DNA of 64,000 nt, from the NCBI GenBank assembly GCA_023138875.1, contig JAGLOO010000052.1, positions 16,211 to 80,210 of the forward strand. Direction: 5' to 3'. The stretch comes from Bacteroidales bacterium (GTDB lineage Bacteria > Bacteroidota > Bacteroidia > Bacteroidales > GCA-2748055). The notes below the pieces were generated by a model. The model was given only the letters and a program-made list of their open reading frames with translations. It ran no database searches and was not told the origin of the DNA. A program made the translations under genes and the position numbers. Shown in pieces: positions 1 through 9,180 of the stretch (position 1 is its first letter; each line of letters starts with the position of its first letter).

Positions 1-791
1 TGACGTATGATTCGCCTGCTGATTCCTATACCTATTTCATACAAAACTATAAGAGGCAGGGCCACCAGTACCTGACTGAATACATCGGGTGGAGTAATAA
101 TGGCCGAAAGGGCAACAATCAGGATGATGGAATGCTTCCTGTATTTTTTTAGAAAATCCGGGGTGACAAGTCCAACCTTGCTCAGAAAATAGACCAGGAT
201 GGGAAGCTGGAATACAACACCCGCAGCAAGCACCACCGAAGTAATGGTCTGTACATAGGACCTCAGGGTAGGTGCACTGATCACACTCTCGCTTACTTTG
301 TAATTCCCCAGGAAATTAACCGACAGGGGGGCTATGATATAATAACCAAAGGATACACCCAGTAGAAAAAGCAGGGAGGTGTAAAATACAGCACCGGAGG
401 CGGTCCTTTTCTCTTTATCATATAGAGCAGGAATAATGAACCTCCAGAATTCCCAGAAAATATAAGGAAAAGCCAAGACGATCCCGGCCACCATTGACAC
501 GATGATGTGCATGGAAAACTGCTCCGCCATTTTAACGGTCTGCAGGTTAAACGGATTTGAATTTATGCATAACCGTTCCAGTCCCAGCATATCTCCCAGC
601 TGACACAACCACCTGTTGGTGGGGAAGTGTGGTTCCTTAGGGGCGAGGATGATCTTATCAAAAACCACCTCCTTGAAAACGAAGGCAACCAGCGCAAGTA
701 TAACAATGGCAGCTAATGCGCGCAGCAGGTGCCAGCGCATTATCTCAAGATGCTCAAGGAAAGACATTTCCCCTTCGGTCTTCTTTGTCAT
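1..791 (-). CDS. tatC: Sec-independent protein translocase TatC (3' end beyond window)
   Basis: Reading from the ATG at 791 on the minus strand gives a polytopic membrane protein that is still open at base 1. The N-terminus reads MTKKTEGEMSFLEHLEIMRW, which matches the conserved cytoplasmic start of TatC (SFLEHLEELR). Six hydrophobic segments follow, including the FPYIFWEFWRFIIPALYDKE region typical of the second and third helices. TatC is the receptor for twin-arginine signal peptides in the inner membrane. At 263 codons the protein is already near full length, so only a short tail is missing. A likely Tat substrate in this window is the molybdopterin oxidoreductase at 52199. It is divergent from recQ. 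Confidence 0.93.
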   Translation of the reverse strand, partial: MTKKTEGEMSFLEHLEIMRWHLLRALAAIVILALVAFVFKEVVFDKIILAPKEPHFPTNRWLCQLGDMLGLERLCINSNPFNLQTVKMAEQFSMHIIVSMVAGIVLAFPYIFWEFWRFIIPALYDKEKRTASGAVFYTSLLFLLGVSFGYYIIAPLSVNFLGNYKVSESVISAPTLRSYVQTITSVVLAAGVVFQLPILVYFLSKVGLVTPDFLKKYRKHSIILIVALSAIITPPDVFSQVLVALPLIVLYEIGIGISRRIIR

Positions 792-841
792 AGTCAATCT
801 GGATAAAGGATGTGCAAAGTAACAAAAAAAAACTGATGCCC

Positions 842-872
842 TTGAAACAGAGTTCAAATTATATTATCTTTA
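842..872 (+). promoter_or_regulatory. Putative recQ promoter
   Basis: TTG at 842-844, 20 bases of spacer, then TATCTTTA at 865-872. This fits the Bacteroidota sigma-70 consensus (TTG / TAnnTTTG) except for the last base. The predicted transcript start lies about 25 bases before the recQ ATG. Confidence 0.45.
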
Positions 873-901
873 GTTTTCTTAGTCTTTTCAAGAGGGAGAT
901 A

Positions 902-3085
902 ATGGAGAATTTTGGTGAGATACTACACGATAACCTCAAGAAATATTTCGGCTTTGACAGTTTCAAGGGCAACCAGGAAAAGATCATTACCAATGTTTTG
1001 AAGGGGAATGATTCTTTTGTGCTCATGCCTACCGGCGGGGGTAAATCACTTTGCTACCAGCTTCCTGCACTTATAAATGAGGGTACAGCTATTGTAATCT
1101 CTCCTCTCATTGCGCTTATGAAAAACCAGGTGGATGCCATGAGGAGTTTCAGTCTGGACGACAGTGTGGCACACTTCCTCAATTCTTCACTTACAAAGAA
1201 CGCCATTGCAAAGGTTAAAAAAGATGTGCTCGACCAGCGAACACGGCTCCTTTACGTGGCCCCTGAGAGCCTTACAAAGAATGAGAACATCGAATTCCTG
1301 AAGCATGTAAATATATCCTTCTATGCCATCGATGAGGCCCACTGCATTTCCGAGTGGGGTCACGATTTCAGACCTGAATACCGCAGAATAAGGCCGATTA
1401 TTAGCCGGATAGGTCCCGCTCCACTCATCGCCCTCACTGCAACCGCAACACCCAAGGTTCAGCATGACATTCAGAAAAACCTGGAAATGATTGGTGCCAG
1501 TGTGTTCAAGTCATCTTTCAGAAGACATAACCTCTATTATGAGATCAGACCAAAGGTGCATGCCACCAAGGAGATCATCAAGTTCATTCTCGCCAGCAAG
1601 GGAAAATCAGGTATTATTTATTGCTTGTCAAGAAAAAGAGTAGAGCAACTTGCTGAAATGCTCGTGGTCAACGGTATAAAAGCCCTGCCCTATCACGCCG
1701 GCATGGATGCAGTGACCCGCTCCTCCAACCAGGACCAGTTCCTCATGGAGGAGGTGGATGTAATTGTAGCCACCATAGCCTTTGGGATGGGGATAGACAA
1801 GCCTGATGTGCGTTTTGTGATCCATTATGATATACCTAAAAGCCTTGAGGGTTATTACCAGGAAACCGGAAGGGCCGGCCGGGACGGTGGGGAAGGAAAA
1901 TGCATAGCCTTTTACAGTTACAAAGACATCCAGAAACTGGAAAAATTCATGCAGGGCAAACCGGTGGCCGAGCAGGAAATCGGAAAACAGTTGTTGCTTG
2001 AAACAGTAGCCTACGCAGAATCGGCGGTATGCCGGCCCAAACTATTGCTGAACTATTTTGGGGAATTCATGGAAGGGGGATGCAACAACTGTGATAATTG
2101 TTTACATCCCAAAGAAAAATTTGAAGGCAAATCACATTTGGTTTTAAGTCTGGAAGCTATTTTAGGGGTCCAGGAAAAGTTTAAATCCGAGCATATCGCA
2201 AACATCCTTTCAGGTACCGCTACCAGTGCGGTTAAGACATACAAACATCACCATTCTGAGTTTTTTGATGCAGGGAAGGATAAGGATGCCAGGTTCTGGA
2301 ACGCGGTTCTAAGACAGGCCCTGATAGCCAGACTTATAACAAAGGATATTGAAAATTATGGTTTATTAAAAATGACCCAGGCCGGTCATGATTATATAAA
2401 GAAACCTTTTTCGATTATGCTGACACAGGATCACGATTTTGACATTGCCCCTGAAGAGGGTGATGCAACGGGTGGAGGTGGAGCAGGTACCGTGGATGAG
2501 GAGTTGCTTCATATCCTGAAGGATCTGAGAAAGAGGATGGCCAAAAAGCTGAACCTGCCCCCATTCGTCATTTTCCAGGATCCTTCTCTTGAAGATATGG
2601 TCATCCAGTATCCTGTCAACCTGGATGAGTTACAGAATATTGTGGGTGTGGGTGTCGGGAAAGCCAGAAAATACGGAAAAGAGTTTGTGGAAGTCATCGA
2701 GGACTACGTAGAGGAAAAAGAGATCATCCGGCCACAGGACATGGTGGTCAAGTCAGTTGTCAATAAATCGGGTGTGAAGGTCTATATTATCCAGAATATC
2801 GATCGCAAGCTGAACCTCAATGATATTGCCGATGCAAAAAAAATAGAGATCATGGATCTTATCGATGAGATTGAGGCCATTGTGAGCTCCGGGACCAAGT
2901 TAAATATAGATTATTACCTGAATGAAATAATGGATAGTGAAAAACTGGATGAGATTTATGATTATTTTCGTGAAGCCGAAACTGAGTCAATAGACGAAGC
3001 CCTGTCCGAACTTGGAGAGGAGTACTTCAGCGAAGAAGAGATTCGCCTGGTTCGCATCAAATTCTTCTCCGAGCTTGCCAACTGA
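902..3085 (+). CDS. recQ: ATP-dependent DNA helicase RecQ
   Basis: This is a 727-residue RecQ helicase, a 3'-5' DNA unwinding enzyme of recombinational repair. The ATG at 902 was chosen because it follows AAGAGGGAG and starts at the conserved helicase N-terminus; an open frame continues upstream but is not conserved in character. Walker A (PTGGGKS) is near residue 45, the DEAH box (DEAHCISEWGHDFRPEY) near 145, and motif VI (QETGRAGRDG) near 320. The RQC zinc-binding cysteines (C...CNNCDNC) lie near 376-400, followed by a winged helix and an HRDC domain near 530-600. About 120 further residues form an acidic C-terminal extension. The next gene starts one base after the stop codon, so the two are probably co-transcribed. 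Confidence 0.95.
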   Translation: MENFGEILHDNLKKYFGFDSFKGNQEKIITNVLKGNDSFVLMPTGGGKSLCYQLPALINEGTAIVISPLIALMKNQVDAMRSFSLDDSVAHFLNSSLTKNAIAKVKKDVLDQRTRLLYVAPESLTKNENIEFLKHVNISFYAIDEAHCISEWGHDFRPEYRRIRPIISRIGPAPLIALTATATPKVQHDIQKNLEMIGASVFKSSFRRHNLYYEIRPKVHATKEIIKFILASKGKSGIIYCLSRKRVEQLAEMLVVNGIKALPYHAGMDAVTRSSNQDQFLMEEVDVIVATIAFGMGIDKPDVRFVIHYDIPKSLEGYYQETGRAGRDGGEGKCIAFYSYKDIQKLEKFMQGKPVAEQEIGKQLLLETVAYAESAVCRPKLLLNYFGEFMEGGCNNCDNCLHPKEKFEGKSHLVLSLEAILGVQEKFKSEHIANILSGTATSAVKTYKHHHSEFFDAGKDKDARFWNAVLRQALIARLITKDIENYGLLKMTQAGHDYIKKPFSIMLTQDHDFDIAPEEGDATGGGGAGTVDEELLHILKDLRKRMAKKLNLPPFVIFQDPSLEDMVIQYPVNLDELQNIVGVGVGKARKYGKEFVEVIEDYVEEKEIIRPQDMVVKSVVNKSGVKVYIIQNIDRKLNLNDIADAKKIEIMDLIDEIEAIVSSGTKLNIDYYLNEIMDSEKLDEIYDYFREAETESIDEALSELGEEYFSEEEIRLVRIKFFSELAN

Positions 3086-3086
3086 T

Positions 3087-3980
3087 ATGAAGGAAATCCT
3101 ATCCATCCAGGGTTTATCCAAATCCTATAAAAATATACGGGCCATCCATAACCTGAATCTTGAGATCTCAGAAGGACAGGCATTTGGTATCCTTGGTCCC
3201 AATGGAAGCGGAAAAACCACCACCCTTTCAATCGTCACCGGGATCATCAGGCAGGACAATGGATACTTCAGGTGGTTTGGAGAGGAACCTAATGCCAAAC
3301 AGAGGAAAACCATCGGCTCACTGATCGAATCTCCACATTTCTATCCCTACCTCAGCCTGGAAAAAAATCTCAGGATCATCTGTGATATAAAAGGCACATC
3401 CAATGCAGATATTGGCCGGGTGCTGGAAACCGCAAGGCTGTCGGAAAGAAAAAAGTCAAAGTTCTCCAGCATGTCCCTGGGCATGAAACAAAGGCTGGGC
3501 ATTGCTGCCGCCATGCTGGGTGATCCAAAGGTGCTGGTATTGGATGAACCAACCAACGGACTTGATCCCGAAGGAATTGCAGAGGTCAGGGAGATCGTCA
3601 TTGAACAGGTTAAAATGGGGAAAACCCTGATCCTTGCTTCCCATATACTTAATGAGGTAGAGAAGATTTGCGACCATGTGGCCATACTGAAAAATGGAGA
3701 ATTGCTGGCCTGTGGTCCGGTAAAAGAGTTGCTGACCGAAGATGAGATCATTGAGATCTCATGTGGGGATAATAGACTGTTGAAGAAAAAGCTGGACAGC
3801 TCCAAACTGGTGAAGGAGGTTGACTCTGAAAACGGAATGCTCATACTTACACTGAATGAAAGCATCTCACCGGCTGATATTAACAATTTTGCATTCTCAA
3901 ACCAGCTGGTAATTCACCATATGCTTAGCCGTAAACGAAGCCTTGAATCACAGTTCCTTGAACTGGTTAAAGAAGAATAG
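3087..3980 (+). CDS. ABC transporter ATP-binding protein
   Basis: A 297-residue ATPase subunit of an ABC transporter. It has Walker A (GPNGSGKTT), the signature (SLGMKQRLG, with SLGM replacing the usual LSGGQ form, as in many bacitracin/gliding-type exporters), Walker B (VLVLDEPTNGLDP) and the switch histidine (ASHILNEVE). The C-terminal 80 residues form an accessory domain seen in CcmA/BcrA-like ATPases. The ATG at 3087 lies one base after the recQ stop; longer upstream frames would overlap recQ. It pairs with the permease 9 bases downstream. The substrate is not evident from sequence. Confidence 0.88.
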   Translation: MKEILSIQGLSKSYKNIRAIHNLNLEISEGQAFGILGPNGSGKTTTLSIVTGIIRQDNGYFRWFGEEPNAKQRKTIGSLIESPHFYPYLSLEKNLRIICDIKGTSNADIGRVLETARLSERKKSKFSSMSLGMKQRLGIAAAMLGDPKVLVLDEPTNGLDPEGIAEVREIVIEQVKMGKTLILASHILNEVEKICDHVAILKNGELLACGPVKELLTEDEIIEISCGDNRLLKKKLDSSKLVKEVDSENGMLILTLNESISPADINNFAFSNQLVIHHMLSRKRSLESQFLELVKEE

Positions 3981-3989
3981 CAAATTAAC

Positions 3990-4811
3990 ATGCAACAATT
4001 ACTGCGAATAGAACAAATCAAGTTGCTGAATTATAATCCCTTCCGGATTACACTGGCGCTTTATTTTGTCTTTTTTGCCCTGGGTATCCTGATCTACCCT
4101 GCCATTGATAAAGAAATCCCGGTAATCTCCCTGAGCGACCTGTTTCGATTTCCCGATATATGGCTCTTTCTTTCCTGGATTACCGAACCATACAATGCCA
4201 TGCTGGCCCTGATCATTATTATGGTTACCACCAAAGAGTTTAGCAACCACACTTTCAAGACCCAGGTAATATTCGGGCTCAGTCGCACAGAGCTGCTTCT
4301 TCAGAAACTGTTATCCGTAGTCGTATTGTCGCTTTTTGCCACGCTCCTGGTAGGACTCACCTCATTGGCCCTGGGACTCATTTACAGCTATAAGCTGACA
4401 TTTAAGATCGCCATGGAGAATACCTGGATCCTGGGAAGGTATCTGATCGCTGCATTTTCGTATATGTCCATAGGATTGCTCATTGCCCTGCTCATCAAGA
4501 ATACGGCCCTGTCGCTGCTTACATTCCTTGCTTTGAGGGTATTTGTGGATCCTGTATTGTTCCTTATCCTGAGAAAATTTGAAATAAAATGGTACCTGCC
4601 TTTCCGGACCATCACACGCCTGACGCCCATACCTGACCTGATCGAGATTTTCGAGCGAAAGATGAACAGCAGTGAATCCATCAATGAAGCTACCCTGGAT
4701 ATCCTGCCCAAAGGGCTTCCTGCATGGCTTAACATCGTTATGGTCATCCTATATACAAGCCTGATGATATTTTTCAGCTACAGGCTCATGCAGAAAAGAA
4801 AGTTCACTTAA
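3990..4811 (+). CDS. ABC transporter permease (ABC-2 type)
   Basis: A 273-residue membrane protein with six predicted hydrophobic segments. A large loop lies between the first segment (ITLALYFVFFALGILIYPAI) and the second (EPYNAMLALIIIMVTTKEF). The segment containing TTKEFSNHTFKTQVIFGLSR resembles the amphipathic region of ABC-2 permeases that follows the second helix (KEF...T...). It is placed 9 bases after its ATPase. Together they would make an exporter half-complex that dimerises. The substrate is unknown; GldA/GldF-type or bacitracin-type exporters are the nearest generic comparison. It converges on the glycosyltransferase gene with 23 bases between them. Confidence 0.8.
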   Translation: MQQLLRIEQIKLLNYNPFRITLALYFVFFALGILIYPAIDKEIPVISLSDLFRFPDIWLFLSWITEPYNAMLALIIIMVTTKEFSNHTFKTQVIFGLSRTELLLQKLLSVVVLSLFATLLVGLTSLALGLIYSYKLTFKIAMENTWILGRYLIAAFSYMSIGLLIALLIKNTALSLLTFLALRVFVDPVLFLILRKFEIKWYLPFRTITRLTPIPDLIEIFERKMNSSESINEATLDILPKGLPAWLNIVMVILYTSLMIFFSYRLMQKRKFT

Positions 4812-4834
4812 CGGGACTGTATCAAGGGCATCCC

Positions 4835-5956
4835 TCAGTACCTCCTGCCCTTCCAGCCGGACTGCCTGAAAAGCATACCGGTCAGAACAACCGGAAGATA
4901 AAAATAGTAAATCAACCAAACCGGAAGGAACAGCCTGAGTATCCTTCTCTGACCGGTACAACCTGTTATGGTATACAATATTTTGAAATCTGCCAGGATC
5001 TTTATAACCAGTGCAGAAAGGAGCCAGGGCCATAGTTCAGGGTCCAGGAGCAGCCAGATGGGAGAAAAGAGCAGAAGCACATTGGTGAAAGCCACCACCA
5101 CAGCCAATAGCTGAATGTCAGTGATCCCATAATGCACAGATTTTGAGCCCCAGCGTATTCGCTGAGTGATCAATGAACCCAAAGATTGGGCGGGTATGGT
5201 TTCCACCATCGCTTCCCGGGCAGTGGAAAAGGACATTTTCCTCCCAAGCTTCCGTGCTCCGATCATCAGGAACATGTCATCGCCTGAGGGGGTCATGCCA
5301 GCGGGATCGAAGTCGCGGGTTTCAAAGAAAAGCTTTTTCGAATACAGAAGGTTGGCCCCGTTGCACATGAGGGGTCTCCCATAATAAAAAGATCCGGCAC
5401 CAGATCCCGCCAGGCTGAGCAGGTCCATCCTCTCAAAAATTTCCAGAAGACCACCAGATCCGTTCCGGGTGGTCACCAGACCTGCCACCAGGTCGGAAGG
5501 ATATTCCTCGAGAAAGGCCATATGGGTCGCGATAAAGTGCGGGCCCAGCCGGCAATCGGCATCGGTCTGAATGATCCATTCAGTTCGGACCTGTGAATTG
5601 CCGTGCAAAAGGGCCTCCTTTTTACCTGATTGACCAGCAGGCAGGTCCATGCATGAAAAACGGGATCTTCTATGCAACAGTGAATTGAGCAACGCTTTCG
5701 ACCCGTCCTCCGAATGATCATTAATGAAAATGACCTCGAACTGATCTTCGGGATATGATTGTTGCAAAAGGTCCCGGACCAGGACAGGCAACCGGACTTT
5801 CTCATTTCTGAACGGAATAACCAGTGTGACTGGAACAGGTTTCACCGATTCGCCAATGCTAACCTTTTTCAGCTGCTTTAATCCGCGCGACAACAGAAGA
5901 ACAACGGTGGAATAAACAACGACAAACAGGAGCGTTATTGATACGGGGAGTACCAT
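4835..5956 (-). CDS. Membrane glycosyltransferase, family GT2
   Basis: A 373-residue processive-type GT2 enzyme. An N-terminal transmembrane helix (ITLLFVVVYSTVVLLL) is followed by the GT-A domain: VTLVIPFRNE at its start, the DAD metal site (QTDADCRLG), GDD (SGDDMFLM) as acceptor-site motif, and QRIRW (a QxxRW-type motif). Two or three C-terminal membrane helices follow. These motifs match the cellulose-synthase/hyaluronan-synthase-like group. The ATG at 5956 is used because the longer frame starts with TTG and overlaps the preceding gene. It is last in the operon nuclease, nucleoside transporter, response regulator, glycosyltransferase. The sugar substrate cannot be read from sequence. Confidence 0.85.
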   Translation of the reverse strand: MVLPVSITLLFVVVYSTVVLLLSRGLKQLKKVSIGESVKPVPVTLVIPFRNEKVRLPVLVRDLLQQSYPEDQFEVIFINDHSEDGSKALLNSLLHRRSRFSCMDLPAGQSGKKEALLHGNSQVRTEWIIQTDADCRLGPHFIATHMAFLEEYPSDLVAGLVTTRNGSGGLLEIFERMDLLSLAGSGAGSFYYGRPLMCNGANLLYSKKLFFETRDFDPAGMTPSGDDMFLMIGARKLGRKMSFSTAREAMVETIPAQSLGSLITQRIRWGSKSVHYGITDIQLLAVVVAFTNVLLLFSPIWLLLDPELWPWLLSALVIKILADFKILYTITGCTGQRRILRLFLPVWLIYYFYLPVVLTGMLFRQSGWKGRRY

Positions 5957-5963
5957 CACCGCA

Positions 5964-6368
5964 CTAATCTTGCTGGTCAAAAAAGGACTGCATCAGTTCA
6001 AAAAGTTTCCTGAATTGGAGCGGTTTGGTGATGTAAGCGGCGCAACCGGCTTCTCTGCAGGCAGCCTCATCCTCATCATAGGTATTGGCGGTGGTGGCAA
6101 TGACAGGAAGATCGGGACGAATTCGTTTGATCTTTCTGGTTGCCTCAAGGCCATTGACCTCGGGTAATTGAATATCCATCAGGACAAGATTCAAATGGAG
6201 ATTGCTGCTGCATATCTCAATGGCCTTTCGTCCATCGGAGGCATGAATTATTTCAACATTTACCCGGGAAAGCACAGCCGAGATGAGTTTAAAAGACAAC
6301 ACATTATCTTCTACCACCAGCACCACTTTACCTGTGAAATCGAAATCGTATTTTCCCTGATGACCCAT
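5964..6368 (-). CDS. Single-domain response regulator
   Basis: A 134-residue protein consisting only of a receiver domain. Acidic-pocket residues sit in VLVVEDN, the phospho-acceptor aspartate in VLMDIQLPEVNG, the switch threonine in VIATTANT and the conserved lysine in YITKPLQ. There is no output domain, as in CheY/Spo0F-like proteins or receivers detached from hybrid kinases. The true start is the ATG at 6368, 2 bases after the nucleoside transporter stop; a longer frame runs into that gene. No histidine kinase is encoded nearby, so its partner must be elsewhere. Confidence 0.9.
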   Translation of the reverse strand: MGHQGKYDFDFTGKVVLVVEDNVLSFKLISAVLSRVNVEIIHASDGRKAIEICSSNLHLNLVLMDIQLPEVNGLEATRKIKRIRPDLPVIATTANTYDEDEAACREAGCAAYITKPLQFRKLFELMQSFFDQQD

Positions 6369-6370
6369 GC

Positions 6371-7777
6371 CTACCCCAGTAAAACACCTATGATTGTTGC
6401 AGATAGCAATGAAGCCAGGGTACCAGCAAGCAAGGCTCGCATTCCCAATTGAGCCAGCAATACACGCCGACCGGGCGCCAGTGCGCCTATTCCTCCTATC
6501 TGGATCCCGATGGAGGCAAAGTTGGCGAATCCGCACAACATATATACCGACATCACAATGGATTTAGTTTCTGTAAAACCACCTGCAGCCTTCATATCTG
6601 AAAGATCGATATATGCCACAAATTCAGTCAGGATCAGTTTCTTTCCCAGCAGAGAGCCCACCAGGGTAATATCCTCCTTTGCCACCCCGATCAACCACAT
6701 AAGCGGCGAAAGGGTGTAACCCAGGATAAACTCCAGACTGAGTTCATCATACTTCCCGTTGGTGATCGATACAATCTTGTCATTGATACTGGTCCAGTCT
6801 CCGATTTTTATGAAGAGATAATTGAGGAATGCAATAAACGCTATGAATACAAGCAACATGGCTCCCACATTCACTGCCAGTCTCAGGCCCTGACCTGTTC
6901 CGTTTGAAATGGCATCAAGGGCATTTTTTCCTACATCACTCCGGGAAACCTCCATCTTTTTATTGATCTCTTTGGTCTCGGGAACAATGATTTTCGATAT
7001 AACCACCACCCCGGGGGCAGCCATGATTGAGGCGGTAAGCAGGTGTTTCGCAAATATGACTTGCTGCGCCGGATCCCCGCCGCCCAGGAATCCGATATAT
7101 GCCGCCAGAACACCCCCGGCCAGGGTGGCCATTCCTCCCGACATGACAAGCAGTATCTCCGAACGGCTCATTTTTTCCAGGTAGGGTTTGATCAGGAGGG
7201 GTGATTCTGTTTGTCCCAGGAAAATATTTCCAGCCACAGAAAGGCTTTCAGGTCCTGACAGGCCCAATGCCCTTGAAAGCACATACCCGAAGATCCGTAC
7301 AAAAAACTGTATGATCCCCAGGTAAAAAAGCAGGCTGGTAAAAGCAGAAAAGAAAATAATGGTCGGAAGAATGGAAAAGGCAAAATTCTGGAGTGCCGGT
7401 TCTACCTTATCGGTCTGGTAGCTCTTTAACAGGTAAGTAACACCCTCATTGGTAAATGCCAGTATTTTCACAAATCCTTTTCCAATGATCTCAAAAAAAT
7501 CCTGGATAAAGGGTACGTAAAGTATGCCCACCGCAAATATCAACTGGATGATTAATCCGGTACCCACCATTTTCCAGGAGATGGCCTTTCTGTTGCTGCT
7601 GAAGACCCAGGCAATAAAGATCAGGACCAGCATGCCGAGCAGGCCTCGCAGCAGGCGTGTCAGGTTGAAGTCGAAACCGGACGTCCCCGGAAGTATATTG
7701 GACATTGGAACAGGATCGGAAGATACCTGTTGAATGACTGAGGCTGCAGCATCAAAAATCAATGAGTCTGGTATCAT
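6371..7777 (-). CDS. Concentrative nucleoside transporter (CNT/NupC family)
   Basis: A 468-residue inner-membrane symporter that takes up nucleosides with Na+ or H+. The layout is that of NupC/CNT: N-terminal helices (FNLTRLLRGLLGMLVLIFIA), the Gate domain, and the conserved nucleoside-binding segments (GQTESPLLIKPYLEKMSRSE and VAGNIFLG), ending with LCGFANFASIGIQIGGIGAL. The start ATG overlaps the stop of the upstream nuclease gene by 4 bases (ATGA), showing translational coupling. Ion specificity was not assigned. Confidence 0.93.
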   Translation of the reverse strand: MIPDSLIFDAAASVIQQVSSDPVPMSNILPGTSGFDFNLTRLLRGLLGMLVLIFIAWVFSSNRKAISWKMVGTGLIIQLIFAVGILYVPFIQDFFEIIGKGFVKILAFTNEGVTYLLKSYQTDKVEPALQNFAFSILPTIIFFSAFTSLLFYLGIIQFFVRIFGYVLSRALGLSGPESLSVAGNIFLGQTESPLLIKPYLEKMSRSEILLVMSGGMATLAGGVLAAYIGFLGGGDPAQQVIFAKHLLTASIMAAPGVVVISKIIVPETKEINKKMEVSRSDVGKNALDAISNGTGQGLRLAVNVGAMLLVFIAFIAFLNYLFIKIGDWTSINDKIVSITNGKYDELSLEFILGYTLSPLMWLIGVAKEDITLVGSLLGKKLILTEFVAYIDLSDMKAAGGFTETKSIVMSVYMLCGFANFASIGIQIGGIGALAPGRRVLLAQLGMRALLAGTLASLLSATIIGVLLG

Positions 7778-8394
7778 TTTGACCTTCGGTTTATCTCATC
7801 CCTGATCTCAGAAGCCCGCTCATAATCCTCCTTTAAAACTGCCTCGGCAAGCAAGGATTTTAGCTCCTCCATGCTGCTTTCAGATATATCCGGATGAATG
7901 GTCCTCTTCTTGGACTTCCCGGGTGTGAGGGTGATCTCCTGCGCCTCCGGAGTTTCAGTTTGTTCCTGGTCGCTATCTTTTTCAAAATCAAGCACAATTC
8001 CTGCCTTTTCAATAATCTCATCGGTTGTAAAAATAGGACACTGGAATCTTAATGCAAGAGCAATTGCATCTGAAGTCCGTGCATCAAGGGTTATCTGCTG
8101 ATCCCCATTGTCGCACAGTATATTGGCGAAGAAAACCCCGTCTTCAAGTTTATGGATATTCACTTCCAGGATCCTGATTCCGTAGGATTCAGAGAAATTC
8201 TTAAAAAGGTCATGGGTAAGAGGCCGGGGAGGGGCCAATCCTTCAAGTTCTATGGCTATGGCCTGTGCTTCAAATCCTCCGACGATGATTGGAATCCTCC
8301 TTTTGCCTTCCTCCTCCGATAAAACCAGTGCGTATGCACCTGATTGCGTCTGGCTGTATGAAATGCCAAGGACATTTAGTTTTATTTTCCCCAT
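7774..8394 (-). CDS. Bifunctional nuclease domain (BFN/DUF151) protein with C-terminal UVR motif
   Basis: A 206-residue protein. Residues 1-135 form the BFN/DUF151 domain (MGKIKLNVLGISYSQTQSGA, IPIIVGGFEAQAIAIELEG, LDARTSDAIALALR). The last 40 residues (SMEELKSLLAEAVLKEDYER onward) match a UVR motif like that of UvrB/UvrC. This two-part architecture is common in Bacteroidota. The BFN family was named from plant nucleases with DNase and RNase activity; the activity in bacteria is poorly defined. It is first in a four-gene operon, with a 4-base overlap into the nucleoside transporter, which suggests a role in nucleic acid turnover or salvage (inference). Confidence 0.88.
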   Translation of the reverse strand: MGKIKLNVLGISYSQTQSGAYALVLSEEEGKRRIPIIVGGFEAQAIAIELEGLAPPRPLTHDLFKNFSESYGIRILEVNIHKLEDGVFFANILCDNGDQQITLDARTSDAIALALRFQCPIFTTDEIIEKAGIVLDFEKDSDQEQTETPEAQEITLTPGKSKKRTIHPDISESSMEELKSLLAEAVLKEDYERASEIRDEINRRSK

Positions 8395-8418
8395 ACCTCT
8401 ATTCGGACTCTTTAATCA

Positions 8419-8426
8419 CAAATATA
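8419..8426 (-). promoter_or_regulatory. Possible -7 element for the nuclease operon
   Basis: The minus strand reads TATATTTG, an exact TAnnTTTG match, 24 bases upstream of the ATG at 8394. No TTG was found at the usual 19-21 base distance, so only the -7 element is supported. Confidence 0.35.
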
Positions 8427-8518
8427 GAAATAACTCCGACATATTCCGAACAGCAAATTGCTGCCTGTTTTCTTTCTCCCGAGGGTCCCTAATCTATAAA
8501 AAATAATTCACCTAAATC

Positions 8519-8549
8519 TTTGACAATCATGCAAACTTTTCTATCTTTG
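8519..8549 (+). promoter_or_regulatory. Promoter of rplU-rpmA
   Basis: TTTG at 8519-8522, exactly 19 bases, then TATCTTTG at 8542-8549. Both halves match the Bacteroidota consensus (-33 TTTG, -7 TAnnTTTG). The predicted 5' leader before rplU is about 35 bases. This is the clearest promoter in the window. Confidence 0.78.
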
Positions 8550-8589
8550 CGAACCCAAAATTCTGACATTAAAGTAAAAGCATTGTAAA

Positions 8590-9147
8590 ATGTACGCAAT
8601 TGTTGATATAGCAGGACAGCAGTTCAAAGTTGAGAAAGATCAGAAACTGTATGTTCACAGGCTCGAAGGCGAAGAAGGAAATAAGGTCTCTTTCGACAAG
8701 GTGTTGTTAATTGATACCGGCAGCAAGGTATCGGTAGGTGACCCTGTTGTAAAGGGAGCCACTGTTGCCGCTAAAATTGTCGCCCACGTAAAGGGAGACA
8801 AAGTGCTGGTGTTTAAGAAAAAGAGGCGGAAAGGATACCAGAAACTGAATGGACACCGCCAGCACATGACGCAGATCCAGATTGAGGGCATCTCTGAAAA
8901 GGTAAAAGCCGCAACCAAAGGAACTGAGGCAAAAGCCGAAGAAGAACAAAAACGTACAGTTGCTGCAAAACCGAAAGTTGCAGCTAAACCCAAAGCTTCG
9001 GCTACTGCCAAGAAAGAAACTACCGCCAAAACTGCAGCTGTGAAAAAGGAGACAACTGCCAAAGCTACTACAGCAAAAAAGCCTTCTGAAAAGAAACCTG
9101 CGGCTAAACCAGCTGTAAAGAAGGAATCCGGAGAGGATAAAGCATAA
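8590..9147 (+). CDS. rplU: 50S ribosomal protein L21 with long basic C-terminal tail
   Basis: Residues 1-103 are a normal bacterial L21 ([20 protein letters not shown] at the start and [20 protein letters not shown] near the end of the core). L21 binds 23S rRNA domain VI and stabilises the large subunit. About 80 extra residues follow, made almost only of Ala, Lys, Thr, Pro and Glu with repeats such as AAKPK and KKETTAK, giving 185 residues against the usual ~103. The tail resembles histone H1-like low-complexity tails and is probably disordered. The gene is first in the rplU-rpmA operon, 33 bases before rpmA. Confidence 0.95.
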   Translation: MYAIVDIAGQQFKVEKDQKLYVHRLEGEEGNKVSFDKVLLIDTGSKVSVGDPVVKGATVAAKIVAHVKGDKVLVFKKKRRKGYQKLNGHRQHMTQIQIEGISEKVKAATKGTEAKAEEEQKRTVAAKPKVAAKPKASATAKKETTAKTAAVKKETTAKATTAKKPSEKKPAAKPAVKKESGEDKA

Positions 9148-9180
9148 GAGTCGAACTTCAATAGTTAAAAGTAAAAAGAT

